Shown here in pieces: positions 1-7,705 of a stretch of 21,260 bases of DNA (positions within the stretch are counted from its first letter, which is position 1; the number at the start of each line of letters is the position of its first letter). This DNA is from CAZGQY01 sp964528035 (GTDB lineage Bacteria; Pseudomonadota; Gammaproteobacteria; Methylococcales; UBA1147), in the NCBI GenBank assembly GCA_964528035.1, contig CAZGQY010000059.1, positions 1 to 21,260 on the forward strand, given 5' to 3'. The notes beneath the pieces are model-generated. The model made no database searches. It was given only the letters and a program-made list of their open reading frames with translations, and was not told the origin of the DNA. A program made the translations under genes and the position numbers.

Positions 1-52
<52 letters not shown>

Positions 53-86
53 AAAACGCTGGTTGACAAGCATAACATTCTACCTT

Positions 87-160
<74 letters not shown>

Positions 161-204
161 AGTTACAATTTCTTGTAGCTAACTTGCTTCCCACTATATA
201 CTTT

Positions 205-289
205 TGGTGGAGGGGGGAGGATTCGAACCTCCGAAGGCTGAGCCGTCAGATTTACAGTCTGATCCCTTTGGCCACTCGGGAACCCCTCC
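205..289 (-). tRNA. tRNA-Tyr (GTA anticodon)
   Basis: This is a class II tRNA of 85 nt with the long variable arm expected for tRNA-Tyr. The acceptor stem is GGAGGGG with CCCCTCC, followed by discriminator A and an encoded CCA at 205-207. The anticodon GTA is the complement of 253-255 in the loop CTGTAAA. The body closely follows the E. coli tyrosine tRNA pattern. It is the promoter-proximal gene of the Tyr-Gly-Thr series. Confidence 0.96.
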
Positions 290-305
290 CGCACGATAGC
301 AGGGT

Positions 306-334
306 ATTTTGGACCATAAATTGCAATATGTCAA
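306..334 (-). promoter_or_regulatory. Sigma-70 promoter for the tRNA-Tyr-Gly-Thr transcript
   Basis: On the minus strand a perfect -35 TTGACA (329-334) is followed after 17 nt by CAAAAT (306-311), a 4/6 match to the -10 box. The bases after it (ACCCTGC) form a GC-rich discriminator, as is typical of stable-RNA promoters under stringent control. The predicted start near 299 lies about 10 nt before the mature 5' end of tRNA-Tyr at 289. The -35 begins only about 10 nt past the pth stop codon. Function is inferred from sequence only. Confidence 0.7.
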
Positions 335-344
335 TCTACGATAA

Positions 345-929
345 TTAATTTTTGGCCATTGTATGCAAACTATTCATCGCTTTATCTATCCGCCCGAATA
401 TCAGCTCATCACTCAAAGCCGCGGTTTCTTCTAAAGCAGATAATATAGCTCGACTATCAATCGATCCAGGCCGACCCAAAACATAATTCAAAACAGACCC
501 ACCAGATCCAGGCCGACCAATGCCTATACGGACCCGCAGAAAAGACCCGCCTCCCAAACAACTAATAACATCTCTGACTCCATTATGCCCCCCGTGCCCA
601 CCACCTTTTTTTAAACGCACGACCCCGGGCTGAAAATCCAGCTCATCATGAGCAACAATAATATTTTCGAACTCTATTTTGTAGTATCTGGATATTGCCC
701 CAATCGATCGACCGCTATGATTCATGTAAGTAGCTGGCCGAAGCAAAAGAATTTTTCGATCTCCGCATAGATACTTGGCAACCGCGGCCTCAAAGCGTGA
801 TTCTTGCGACCAGGATACAGACTCTCGCCTGGCAATCTCTTCTACAAACCAAAACCCGGCATTGTGCCGGGTTTTTTCATATTCTCCAGTGGGATTACCT
901 AAACCTGCAATTAGCGTGTACTGCGCCAA
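345..929 (-). CDS. pth: Peptidyl-tRNA hydrolase
   Basis: Pth cleaves the ester bond of peptidyl-tRNAs released prematurely from ribosomes, recycling tRNA in the cytoplasm. The product of 194 aa matches the E. coli length. The N-terminus shows LIAGLGNP with the conserved Asn12, the catalytic His22 lies in TRHNAG, TYMNHSG carries Asn70, and AHDELD carries Asp95; the GGGHGGHNG loop follows. No ATG exists before the conserved core. I chose TTG at 929 because it gives the usual short leader (MAQYTLIAGLGNP) and has GGGTG about 6 nt upstream; the only alternative is TTG at 941, just after an in-frame stop, adding four residues. It follows rplY, as in Pseudomonas. The codons for the active-site segment form a perfect inverted repeat (separate entry). 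Confidence 0.95.
   Translation of the reverse strand: MAQYTLIAGLGNPTGEYEKTRHNAGFWFVEEIARRESVSWSQESRFEAAVAKYLCGDRKILLLRPATYMNHSGRSIGAISRYYKIEFENIIVAHDELDFQPGVVRLKKGGGHGGHNGVRDVISCLGGGSFLRVRIGIGRPGSGGSVLNYVLGRPGSIDSRAILSALEETAALSDELIFGRIDKAMNSLHTMAKN
851..877 (+). terminator. Terminator-like hairpin inside pth, plus-strand direction
   Basis: The plus strand has an 11-bp perfect stem (851-861 with 865-875, AAAACCCGGCA and its complement) around a TTG loop, with six consecutive T at 872-877. This is the form of a strong Rho-independent terminator pointing antisense to pth. It lies over the codons for the active-site segment TRHNAGF, so part of the symmetry is forced by the protein, but the synonymous choices make it perfect. 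On the pth-sense strand the same stem forms but the T run is mostly inside the stem. Whether it terminates anything is unknown. Confidence 0.4.
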
Positions 930-965
930 TACAACACCCAATCAATACAGAAAAGAGCGAACTCT

Positions 966-1610
966 TTACGATTCATCATCCACAGCCTCAGTATTTTCAT
1001 CCGAGCCTCCAGCCTCTTCTACCTCGTCAGCAATTCTGCCACTTTGTATTGAAGCAACAACCAAATCCTGACCACCACCATGAACCAGAGCATAGATCTC
1101 TACACCATCGGACACTGCCAGCTCTGACAAATGCACAGCCCCTCCGACATCTATCGACGCTAATTCAACATCTATATGATCCGGCAAATCTCCAGGAAGG
1201 CAGCTTACCTCAACATCAACCATGTTATGAGTGACAACACCACCCTTCTTAACACCAACTGACACATCTTCGCCCAAAAAATTAAGCGGGACATGAACTC
1301 TGATCTTTTCCATCTTGCTCACACGCTGAAAGTCCAGATGCTCTACAACAGATTTACTCGGATGCCGCTGCAATCCCTTCAAAACTGTACTTTCCTGCTT
1401 ACCATCTATACCCAGCGTCAAAATATGAGAATATACAGCAACATTCTCCAAATTCTTACTCACCTCGAATTTATCCAGGGACAACAAAACCGGATCCTCT
1501 TCGCCACCGTACAATACGGCAGGCACTTTACCCGCACGACGCAACGCTCGTGCAGCGCTCGTTCCAACTGCTGAACGTCGTTCCGCCTTAAATTCAAAAC
1601 TACTTGCCAT
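966..1610 (-). CDS. rplY: Large ribosomal subunit protein bL25, CTC/TL5 form
   Basis: bL25 binds 5S rRNA in the large ribosomal subunit. The 214-aa product is the long form: an N-terminal L25 domain (about residues 1-92, including AGKVPAVLYGG and the HVLHLDF-like VVEHLDFQRV) followed by a C-terminal TL5/CTC beta domain (about 97-185), ending in a very acidic tail. E. coli has only the short, roughly 94-aa domain, so the long form separates this organism from the enterics. The start at ATG 1610 is supported by GGAGAAG a few bases upstream; a start 24 bases further up has no such support. It sits between prs and pth, 24 nt or more from each, in the conserved order. Confidence 0.95.
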   Translation of the reverse strand: MASSFEFKAERRSAVGTSAARALRRAGKVPAVLYGGEEDPVLLSLDKFEVSKNLENVAVYSHILTLGIDGKQESTVLKGLQRHPSKSVVEHLDFQRVSKMEKIRVHVPLNFLGEDVSVGVKKGGVVTHNMVDVEVSCLPGDLPDHIDVELASIDVGGAVHLSELAVSDGVEIYALVHGGGQDLVVASIQSGRIADEVEEAGGSDENTEAVDDES

Positions 1611-1817
1611 TATTCTTCTCCAAAACCCTAACAATCGAGCCCGTCCGAGAACAGACCGATCTACTAAAGATGACCCTGAAAGGTCACATGTTCCGATTAT
1701 TATTTAAAAATTGTCCACGATTCCGAGCAACGACCAAAAAGTCTGACCCAATCGGACTCTATCCCTCCGCGACACCATTATTCTCGAACAGCTCCACAAC
1801 GAACCCGCTCAACAAAA

Positions 1818-2774
1818 TCAATCCACATATAAAGAACTAACAGACTCCTTACACATAATCCGTCGAATAGTTTCTGCCAACATATCGGCAACACCTAATT
1901 GACGAATTTTTGGGCAGGCAATCGCGTCTGAACGCAATGGTATCGTGTCTGTCACAACCAACTCATCTAACACTGAATCTTGAATATTCCTAACCGCCGC
2001 CCCTGAAAGCACGGGATGTGTACAATAAGCAACAACCATCAATGCTCCATGCTCCTTTAACGCTGCAGCTGCCTGACACAGCGTACCCGCCGTATCAACC
2101 AAATCATCCACCAAAACGCAGGATCGCCCTTCGACATCACCTATTATATTCATCACCCGGGCCTCATTAGCCCGCGGACGCCTTTTATCGATGATCGCCA
2201 AATCCATGTCATCCAGCCGCTTTGCCAAAGCTCTGGCCCTGACTACACCGCCCACATCAGGCGATACCACCAATAATTTTTCGTAGTCCTGACGCCAAAC
2301 ATCACCCAGCAACAATGGCGACGCATACACATTGTCCACAGGAATGTCAAAAAAACCCTGTATCTGATCGGCATGCAAATCAACCGTTAAAAGGCGATGA
2401 ATCCCTGCGCAACCAATCATTTTCGCAACCAACTTTGCCGAGATGGGCACCCGCGCAGATCTTGGGCGCCGGTCCTGCCGTGCATAACCAAAATATGGAA
2501 TAACTGCAGTTATGGTTTCCACAGATGATCGCTGAAGCGCATCACACATCACCAACAATTCCATAAGATTATCGTTGGTCGGCGCACAAGTCGACTGCAC
2601 GACAAAGACTTCTTTACCACGAACATTTTCTTCAATCTCGACAGCAATCTCACCGTCGCTAAAGCGTCCCACGGTCGCCATCCCCAAGCGTACATTCAAC
2701 TTGCCGGCAATGCCCTTAGCCAAAGCCAGATTCGCATTCCCCGAGAAAACCATCATCGATGAGCCATCGCCCAT
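1818..2774 (-). CDS. prs: Ribose-phosphate pyrophosphokinase (PRPP synthetase)
   Basis: The enzyme transfers pyrophosphate from ATP to ribose 5-phosphate, giving PRPP for purine, pyrimidine, histidine, tryptophan and NAD synthesis. The 318-aa length is normal (E. coli 315). Visible motifs are FSDGE (38-42), YARQDRRPR in the ATP-binding flexible region (97-105), DLHADQIQGFF with the catalytic-region His (132-142), SPDVGGVVRAR (171-181), and the PRPP-binding loop VLVDDLVDTAGT (220-231). GGAGGGG about 8 bases upstream fixes the ATG at 2774 rather than the Met pair at residues 7-8. A tRNA-Gln gene lies 44 nt upstream, between prs and ispE, the same arrangement as in Pseudomonas. The 207 nt to rplY hold no gene I can support. 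Confidence 0.97.
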   Translation of the reverse strand: MGDGSSMMVFSGNANLALAKGIAGKLNVRLGMATVGRFSDGEIAVEIEENVRGKEVFVVQSTCAPTNDNLMELLVMCDALQRSSVETITAVIPYFGYARQDRRPRSARVPISAKLVAKMIGCAGIHRLLTVDLHADQIQGFFDIPVDNVYASPLLLGDVWRQDYEKLLVVSPDVGGVVRARALAKRLDDMDLAIIDKRRPRANEARVMNIIGDVEGRSCVLVDDLVDTAGTLCQAAAALKEHGALMVVAYCTHPVLSGAAVRNIQDSVLDELVVTDTIPLRSDAIACPKIRQLGVADMLAETIRRIMCKESVSSLYVD

Positions 2775-2818
2775 TCAATCACCCCTCCGGCAGACCATAG
2801 TAATTAACCAGCATGAAT

Positions 2819-2893
2819 TGGCTGGGGCGCCAGGATTCGAACCTGGGTATGCAGGGATCAAAACCCTGTGCCTTACCACTTGGCGACGCCCCA
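2819..2893 (-). tRNA. tRNA-Gln (TTG anticodon)
   Basis: The minus strand gives a complete 75-nt tRNA: acceptor TGGGGCG with CGCCCCA, discriminator G, encoded CCA at 2819-2821, anticodon TTG (complement at 2859-2861) in loop TTTTGAT, and T-loop GGTTCGAATCC. It lies only 27 nt after the ispE stop and 44 nt before prs, so it is probably cut out of a longer ispE-prs transcript; no separate promoter is evident. Confidence 0.96.
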
Positions 2894-2920
2894 ATAAATC
2901 ATAGTCTGTCAGGCGGCCCA

Positions 2921-3811
2921 TCACCGATCAACCGCACCACCGCCCAACACATTTCTCATCTTTTCATGCAACGGCGACCGATTATTACCTTTAACGGCAT
3001 AAGCTTGATAATGGCTCGACAAATCACGGACAACCTTCGTTGCACTGGACTTACTATCAAGCGCCAGATACACACAAGCCCCGGTTCCGGTTAATCGTGC
3101 CTCTCCGTATTCCGACAGTGCGTCTATCGCCACCTTTACAGGAGGATACATTTCCTCCACCACGGCCAGGCAGTCGTTGCGATGTCTTCCAGACATAAAA
3201 TCGCTTATGGTGACTGATTTGCTGTCTCGTGTCAAATTCTCAGCATTAAAAACATCAATTGTAGAAACATGGCAGTCCGGCACGACAATTACGTACCAAG
3301 GTTCAACCAGGGTCAGAGCCTCGAGCTGTTCGCCGACACCCTCCGCCCAGGCACTATGCCCACCTATAAACACTGGTACGTCAGCGCCCAGACTTAAACC
3401 CATACGCATTAACTCACTTTCCGAATACCCTAAACCCCATAATCTATTAAGCACCACCAGGGTTGTTGCCGCATCCGAACTTCCACCACCCAGACCACCA
3501 CCCATGGGCAAAACTTTATTGACAGAAATTTCGACACCCTGCTCGCAACCACTTTCAGCCTTAAGTAAATTTGCTGCGCGCACTGTTAAATCCTCCTGCT
3601 CAGGCACGCCTGGCAAAGGGCTTTTCAGGTAAACCGTTCCATCTGAGGAAACATTGAAGCTTAACTGATCACATCGATCTATAAACTGAAAAACAGTTTG
3701 CAAGGAATGATAACCATCAGCGCGACGACCCACTATTCTCAACATTAAATTCAGTTTGCCTGGTGCTGGCCAAAAAACACCCCATCCGGCATTCACTTTC
3801 TTATTTTTCAA
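2921..3811 (-). CDS. ispE: 4-diphosphocytidyl-2-C-methyl-D-erythritol kinase
   Basis: IspE phosphorylates CDP-methylerythritol in the non-mevalonate (MEP) isoprenoid pathway. It is a GHMP-family kinase of 296 aa (E. coli 283). The N-terminal PAPGKLNL contains the conserved Lys19, the glycine-rich ATP loop PMGGGLGGGSSDAA is at 102-115, and GADVPVF with the catalytic Asp at 142-148; the C-terminal TGTGACVY is also typical. The start is TTG at 3811, with AAGGG about 8 nt upstream; a GTG at 3796 is possible but lacks a comparable ribosome site. The gene lies 38 nt after lolB and just before tRNA-Gln, as in many gammaproteobacteria, so the block is likely one operon. Confidence 0.95.
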   Translation of the reverse strand: MKNKKVNAGWGVFWPAPGKLNLMLRIVGRRADGYHSLQTVFQFIDRCDQLSFNVSSDGTVYLKSPLPGVPEQEDLTVRAANLLKAESGCEQGVEISVNKVLPMGGGLGGGSSDAATTLVVLNRLWGLGYSESELMRMGLSLGADVPVFIGGHSAWAEGVGEQLEALTLVEPWYVIVVPDCHVSTIDVFNAENLTRDSKSVTISDFMSGRHRNDCLAVVEEMYPPVKVAIDALSEYGEARLTGTGACVYLALDSKSSATKVVRDLSSHYQAYAVKGNNRSPLHEKMRNVLGGGAVDR

Positions 3812-3849
3812 CGCACACCCTTAAAAGACTATTTATATATAAATAGCGA

Positions 3850-4464
3850 CTATGGTTTAACAATACTCCATTCGTCAACAAATAATTTTACCCGATTGTT
3901 CCCATTATTCGCCTCAAGTTTTTGTGGTAAAACCCAATTTTCAACAAGACTAAAGCGTTTGTAGTTAATTTCCCAACCCAACTGCTTAAGCGTTTTCAGT
4001 TTACCGCCTTCATCAAATTCCTCAACCGCTTGCGCAAACGGGTAGGAAATACCCAACACCCAATAGCGCATTGCTGACACAGGCAAAGAGACACCCAAAA
4101 GCGAATTGAGTAAATCTTCCGGCCGATTCGACTCTTCGATATTGCCGTCAGCATGTAAAATACGTATAAATTTTTCGGAATATTCGATACTGACGGCTCC
4201 TTGACCAAATGGCCCGGCAATCCGTAACTTTTCCATCTCTCCCTGATGCTGCCATAATAGACTTGCCTGCAGGGAATCGTGCCTTGATCGGATGCCGATT
4301 CGCCCATCCAAAGACCATGCTGCCAATGCATAAAGACCGTCGCGATCCGAATTTGTCACAGACGGAACTGGCGGTGATTCAAAAATTGCACAAGAAGTCA
4401 CCAGCAGCACGAAAAAACCACACGAGATAAATCTGGGACTCAAACGAGTGATATTCAGGACCAT
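3850..4464 (-). CDS. lolB: Outer-membrane lipoprotein receptor LolB
   Basis: LolB accepts lipoproteins from the periplasmic carrier LolA and inserts them into the outer membrane. The product is 204 aa, close to E. coli (207). The N-terminus has basic residues (Arg7, Arg11), a hydrophobic stretch, and a lipobox VTSC with lipidated Cys25; Ala at +2 fits outer-membrane sorting. The mature part shows the LolB pattern WSLDGRIGIR (about 49-58), SLLWQHQGEMEKLRIAGPFGQGAVSIE, and the C-terminal GWEINYKRF. I chose ATG 4464; a GTG directly before it (4467) is an equally close alternative, and the ribosome site (AGCAGG) is weak. It lies 38 nt before ispE and 52 nt after the TPR gene, the conserved order. 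Confidence 0.93.
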   Translation of the reverse strand: MVLNITRLSPRFISCGFFVLLVTSCAIFESPPVPSVTNSDRDGLYALAAWSLDGRIGIRSRHDSLQASLLWQHQGEMEKLRIAGPFGQGAVSIEYSEKFIRILHADGNIEESNRPEDLLNSLLGVSLPVSAMRYWVLGISYPFAQAVEEFDEGGKLKTLKQLGWEINYKRFSLVENWVLPQKLEANNGNNRVKLFVDEWSIVKP

Positions 4465-4516
4465 CACCTGCTCAGAAATATTAGCAACCTTAGCTTGACC
4501 TGGCTCAACAAAACAT

Positions 4517-6268
4517 TCAATCGTTAAATGCCTTGGGGTATTTACGAAGTATTTTTAGCAGATATTCACTTTGCGGATTTTTATCCATCGCCTCTCGCCA
4601 AGTTTTCCTGGCTTCAGAAAATCGGCCCATTACCCAAAAGACCTCCCCTAAATGAGCAGCAATTTCTGGATCAGGATTTTTTTGAAACGCCCGATTCAGA
4701 TATTTCAGCGCCTCCTCGTGATTCCCCAATTTAAACTGCAACCATCCGAAACTATCGATTATTACCGGATCATTTGGGCTCAATTCTATCGCACGCTCGA
4801 TATAGCCACTTGCTTCAGCAAACCTCTGAGTTCTATCAACCAAACTATATCCTAATGCATTCAACGCATTAACGTCGTCTGGATTATTTTTTAAAATAGT
4901 TTTTAAATCCGCTTCGAGAATATCCAAACGATTCATTTTTTCGGCAACCAAGGCCCGACTATAAAGTAAATCGGACTGCTCTGGGTTTTTCATCAAAGCC
5001 TTGTCCAACAAAGACTTCGCCTGTATAAACTGCTTTTTCCTGGAAAGAATATCAGCCTCCAAAAGCAGGAAACGAATACTCTCTCCGGGAAAACGGAGTC
5101 GCAACCCGCTCAGTCGCCGACTGGCCTCATCAATACGCCCTAGTTTCACCAAAACCAACACTGCACTAAGCCCCGCATCGACTTCCAACGGCCCGGCAGA
5201 TATACGATCAAACCACTCCAGGGCCAAATCATAATTTTCAGCAGAAGACTCGATTCGACCAAGAAACAGGTAGCTCTGCTTAGACCACAAAGGTACATCC
5301 ACCAACCGCATAAAAAGAGTTTTTGCCGCTTTTTGATCGCCCAATTGCAAATTCAGGCCAGCCAGTGCAAATACCGCATCATGGAATTCCGGACCTCGCT
5401 CAACCACCTGCTCTAATTCACTCCGAGCCAGCTCGTAATCACCTTTTTTTACTAAAAATTGACTGTATAAATATCGCACCTGGAAGTCATTCGGGTACTC
5501 ATCAATCAAATCACGCAATGATGCATTTACTCGCTCTGTATCTTCGTTTTTCAACAGGATTCGCGCCTTAAGCAGTCTCGCCTTATCCCATTCGTCACGA
5601 ATAGCCAAAGCCTCGTTGACCTTATCCAATGCCAGATTTTGATCACCTTTACTTAACGCTAGAATAGAATAGGCATACAAAAAATCTGCGTTTTCGCCAT
5701 AAATCCCGGCGAGGTTTTCCATGATCTGCAATCGCGTCGACGAACCTTTGTCCATAAGCTTGGCAAGATCGACTGTTTTAGACTCAAAATCGGTCTGCGT
5801 TAAATTTAACCATGCCCTAATATGTACCAATGCATTTTCATTATCATTTAGATTTAGGTAGACTAGAAAGGCGGCTTTCCTGGCAGTTTCATCATCTGGA
5901 TCGTTAGCCACCCAAACCGAGACTGCTTGCTCTGCTTTATCGAAATCTTTAAGAAATAAGGCTATCTGCGTTGCGCGTTCGGCAATTTTTGAATCACCGC
6001 TCCATGCGACAGCCTTTAGATAACTTGCTAACGCGTATTCAAATTGCCCACGCTGGCCCGCTATTTCCGCCGCGAGCAACTCATACAGTAATTCTGTATT
6101 TACAGGCACATGCGCAGTCTCTGGGCCAGTACTATCTACAGTTTCATCAGCCTTTGGTACTGGGACAGAATCATCGCCATCCGGAACCTTGGCAAGGTCA
6201 GCGCACCCATAGAAATATAACAACAGGGAGATAATAAAAATTCTTTTAACCACGTAATAAATACTCAT
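4517..6268 (-). CDS. Tetratricopeptide-repeat lipoprotein upstream of lolB
   Basis: The 583-aa protein begins with a short basic segment (KR at 8-9), a hydrophobic run, and Cys22 in FYGC followed by AD, so it is probably a lipoprotein on the outer membrane; the residue at -2 (Tyr) is not the usual small residue. The rest is almost entirely helical TPR-like repeats from about residue 60 to the end; the clearest are near the C-terminus (ALGYSLVDRTQRFAEASGYI, DSFGWLQFKLGNHEEALKYL, HLGEVFWVMGRFSEARKTW). TPR proteins act as protein-protein scaffolds. A protein of this kind sits between hemA and lolB in Pseudomonas (the PA4667 position), so the gene belongs to the ancestral block. Its exact role is not known to me. 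The ATG at 6268 lacks a good ribosome site. Confidence 0.85.
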   Translation of the reverse strand: MSIYYVVKRIFIISLLLYFYGCADLAKVPDGDDSVPVPKADETVDSTGPETAHVPVNTELLYELLAAEIAGQRGQFEYALASYLKAVAWSGDSKIAERATQIALFLKDFDKAEQAVSVWVANDPDDETARKAAFLVYLNLNDNENALVHIRAWLNLTQTDFESKTVDLAKLMDKGSSTRLQIMENLAGIYGENADFLYAYSILALSKGDQNLALDKVNEALAIRDEWDKARLLKARILLKNEDTERVNASLRDLIDEYPNDFQVRYLYSQFLVKKGDYELARSELEQVVERGPEFHDAVFALAGLNLQLGDQKAAKTLFMRLVDVPLWSKQSYLFLGRIESSAENYDLALEWFDRISAGPLEVDAGLSAVLVLVKLGRIDEASRRLSGLRLRFPGESIRFLLLEADILSRKKQFIQAKSLLDKALMKNPEQSDLLYSRALVAEKMNRLDILEADLKTILKNNPDDVNALNALGYSLVDRTQRFAEASGYIERAIELSPNDPVIIDSFGWLQFKLGNHEEALKYLNRAFQKNPDPEIAAHLGEVFWVMGRFSEARKTWREAMDKNPQSEYLLKILRKYPKAFND

Positions 6269-6318
6269 AAAATGTCTATCTGCAGCGGTATCCTACATCA
6301 TGATCAACCCAATTGCCG

Positions 6319-6369
6319 CCAATTTTCAATATAATGTCCATGAATCCCTTTAAAGTCCAATTTCAATAT
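6319..6369. repeat. Short imperfect direct repeat in the TPR/hemA divergent region
   Basis: CCAATTTTCAATAT (6319-6332) recurs as CCAATTTCAATAT (6357-6369), differing only by one T; the two copies start 38 bp apart. The second copy extends into CCAAT-N6-ATTGG, an inverted repeat at 6357-6372. The pair lies in the 171-bp divergent intergenic region, where a regulator could act on both directions, but AT-rich sequence makes chance similarity possible. Confidence 0.35.
6330..6335 (+). promoter_or_regulatory. Possible -10 box for hemA
   Basis: A perfect TATAAT stands 105 nt before the hemA start on the plus strand. There is no convincing -35 at 16-18 nt spacing, so this is only a candidate; it would give an untranslated leader near 100 nt. 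Confidence 0.3.
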
Positions 6370-6376
6370 TGGGGCT

Positions 6377-6398
6377 TTTTGGTGTAATTCACCCAAAA
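6377..6398. repeat. Inverted repeat upstream of hemA
   Basis: TTTTGGTG (6377-6384), loop TAATT, then CACC-C-AAAA (6390-6398) forms a near-perfect 8-bp inverted repeat with one unpaired C. It lies about 40 nt before the hemA start codon. It could be an operator or a leader hairpin; no known regulator site is recognised. Confidence 0.35.
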
Positions 6399-6439
6399 TT
6401 TTAAAGTTTCCTGCAGATTATAGAATTTATTTAGGTTTT

Positions 6440-7699
6440 ATGACGCTTATCGCATTAGGGATAAATCATCATTCAGCACCTGTCAGCGTTCGCGAAAAGC
6501 TAGCCTTTTCGACGGAACTGTTAAAACCGGCATTACTGGATCTGAAAAATATTCCAATCGTCAGCGAAGCTGCGATTTTATCAACCTGCAATCGAACAGA
6601 ACTATATTGCGACGTCCAAAACAACCAACATAAACTCATCCTCGACTGGATTGCACACAATCGCAAAATCCCGCTGGATGATTTTAAGCCCTATACATAT
6701 GCCCATATAGAAAACCAATCTATACGCCACATTTTTCGGGTCGCCTGCGGACTCGATTCACTAATCCTTGGAGAACCACAAATTCTAGGCCAAATGAAAT
6801 CCGCCTACCAGGCAGCATTCGATGCTGGAACATTGGGAAAGCAGTTGGGCCAATTGTTTCAACTTACATTTTCCACTGCAAAAAAAGTACGTACTGATAC
6901 CGCCATTGGCTCAAGCCCTGTATCCATTGCATTTGCCGCTACTCGACTCGCCGAACAAATTTTCGACGATCTGAGCGAACAAACCGTACTATTCATAGGC
7001 GCTGGAGAAACTATAGAACTTACCGCCCGACACCTAAACAAAAAAAATATACGCAACACAATAATTGCCAATCGTACAGTAAACAATGCTAATGTGCTTG
7101 CGCGCCAATTCGGCGGACTGGGTATTCCTCTATCCGACATACCTCAGTATTTGTCTAAAGCAGATATCATCGTTTCATCAACCGCCAGCCAGCTACCGAT
7201 TCTTGGCAAGGGCCGAGTCGAAAGCGCATTAAAGACCCGCAAGCACAAGCCGGTGCTAATGATTGATCTTGCAGTTCCGCGTGACATAGAACCCGAAGTG
7301 GAGCAACTACAGGACGTCTATCTGTATACTGTAGACGACCTTGAAGATACCATTGAAGAAAATCTGAATTCAAGACGCGAGGCTGCCCAGCAAGCCCAGG
7401 AAATAATCGATACTCAGGTTGAAAGTTTTCTCACTTGGTTACGGGCCGAAGACTCCGTATCAACGATTCAAAATCTTCGCTCTCAAGCGGAAACGTTACG
7501 CGATGAAGCACTAAAAAAAGCCTTAAGCTCATTGAAAAACGGCAAAGATCCCGAGCAAGTGCTACAAATTCTAGCATATCAATTAACCAACAAACTCATG
7601 CATATTCCCAGTATTCAACTGAAACAGGCCGGTATCAACGAGAGACATGATATCCTTAGTGCCGCACACGAATTGTTCAACCTTAAAGAAAAAAAGTAA
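6440..7699 (+). CDS. hemA: Glutamyl-tRNA reductase
   Basis: HemA reduces glutamyl-tRNA(Glu) with NADPH to glutamate-1-semialdehyde, the first step of the C5 route to tetrapyrroles. The product is 419 aa (E. coli 418). The N-terminal GINHHSAPVSVREKLAF and the nucleophile Cys50 in LSTCNRTELYC are intact; LILGEPQILGQMK (108-120) and the NADPH-binding FIGAGETIEL (185-194) follow, with the C-terminal helical dimerisation domain. It faces away from the TPR/lolB block across a 171-bp divergent region and is followed 6 nt later by prfA, the common hemA-prfA-prmC order. The ribosome site before the ATG is weak (TTTAGG). Confidence 0.97.
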   Translation: MTLIALGINHHSAPVSVREKLAFSTELLKPALLDLKNIPIVSEAAILSTCNRTELYCDVQNNQHKLILDWIAHNRKIPLDDFKPYTYAHIENQSIRHIFRVACGLDSLILGEPQILGQMKSAYQAAFDAGTLGKQLGQLFQLTFSTAKKVRTDTAIGSSPVSIAFAATRLAEQIFDDLSEQTVLFIGAGETIELTARHLNKKNIRNTIIANRTVNNANVLARQFGGLGIPLSDIPQYLSKADIIVSSTASQLPILGKGRVESALKTRKHKPVLMIDLAVPRDIEPEVEQLQDVYLYTVDDLEDTIEENLNSRREAAQQAQEIIDTQVESFLTWLRAEDSVSTIQNLRSQAETLRDEALKKALSSLKNGKDPEQVLQILAYQLTNKLMHIPSIQLKQAGINERHDILSAAHELFNLKEKK

Positions 7700-7705
7700 C
7701 AAAAT

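Noticed and set aside
797..1234. 145-codon plus-strand frame across pth and rplY
   Set aside because: It is antisense to two well-recognised genes with conserved motifs and has a His/Gln/Pro-rich composition typical of a shadow frame.
1671..1686. Hairpin TGACC-CTGAAA-GGTCA between prs and rplY
   Set aside because: Only a 5-bp stem with no following T run, so it is not a credible terminator.
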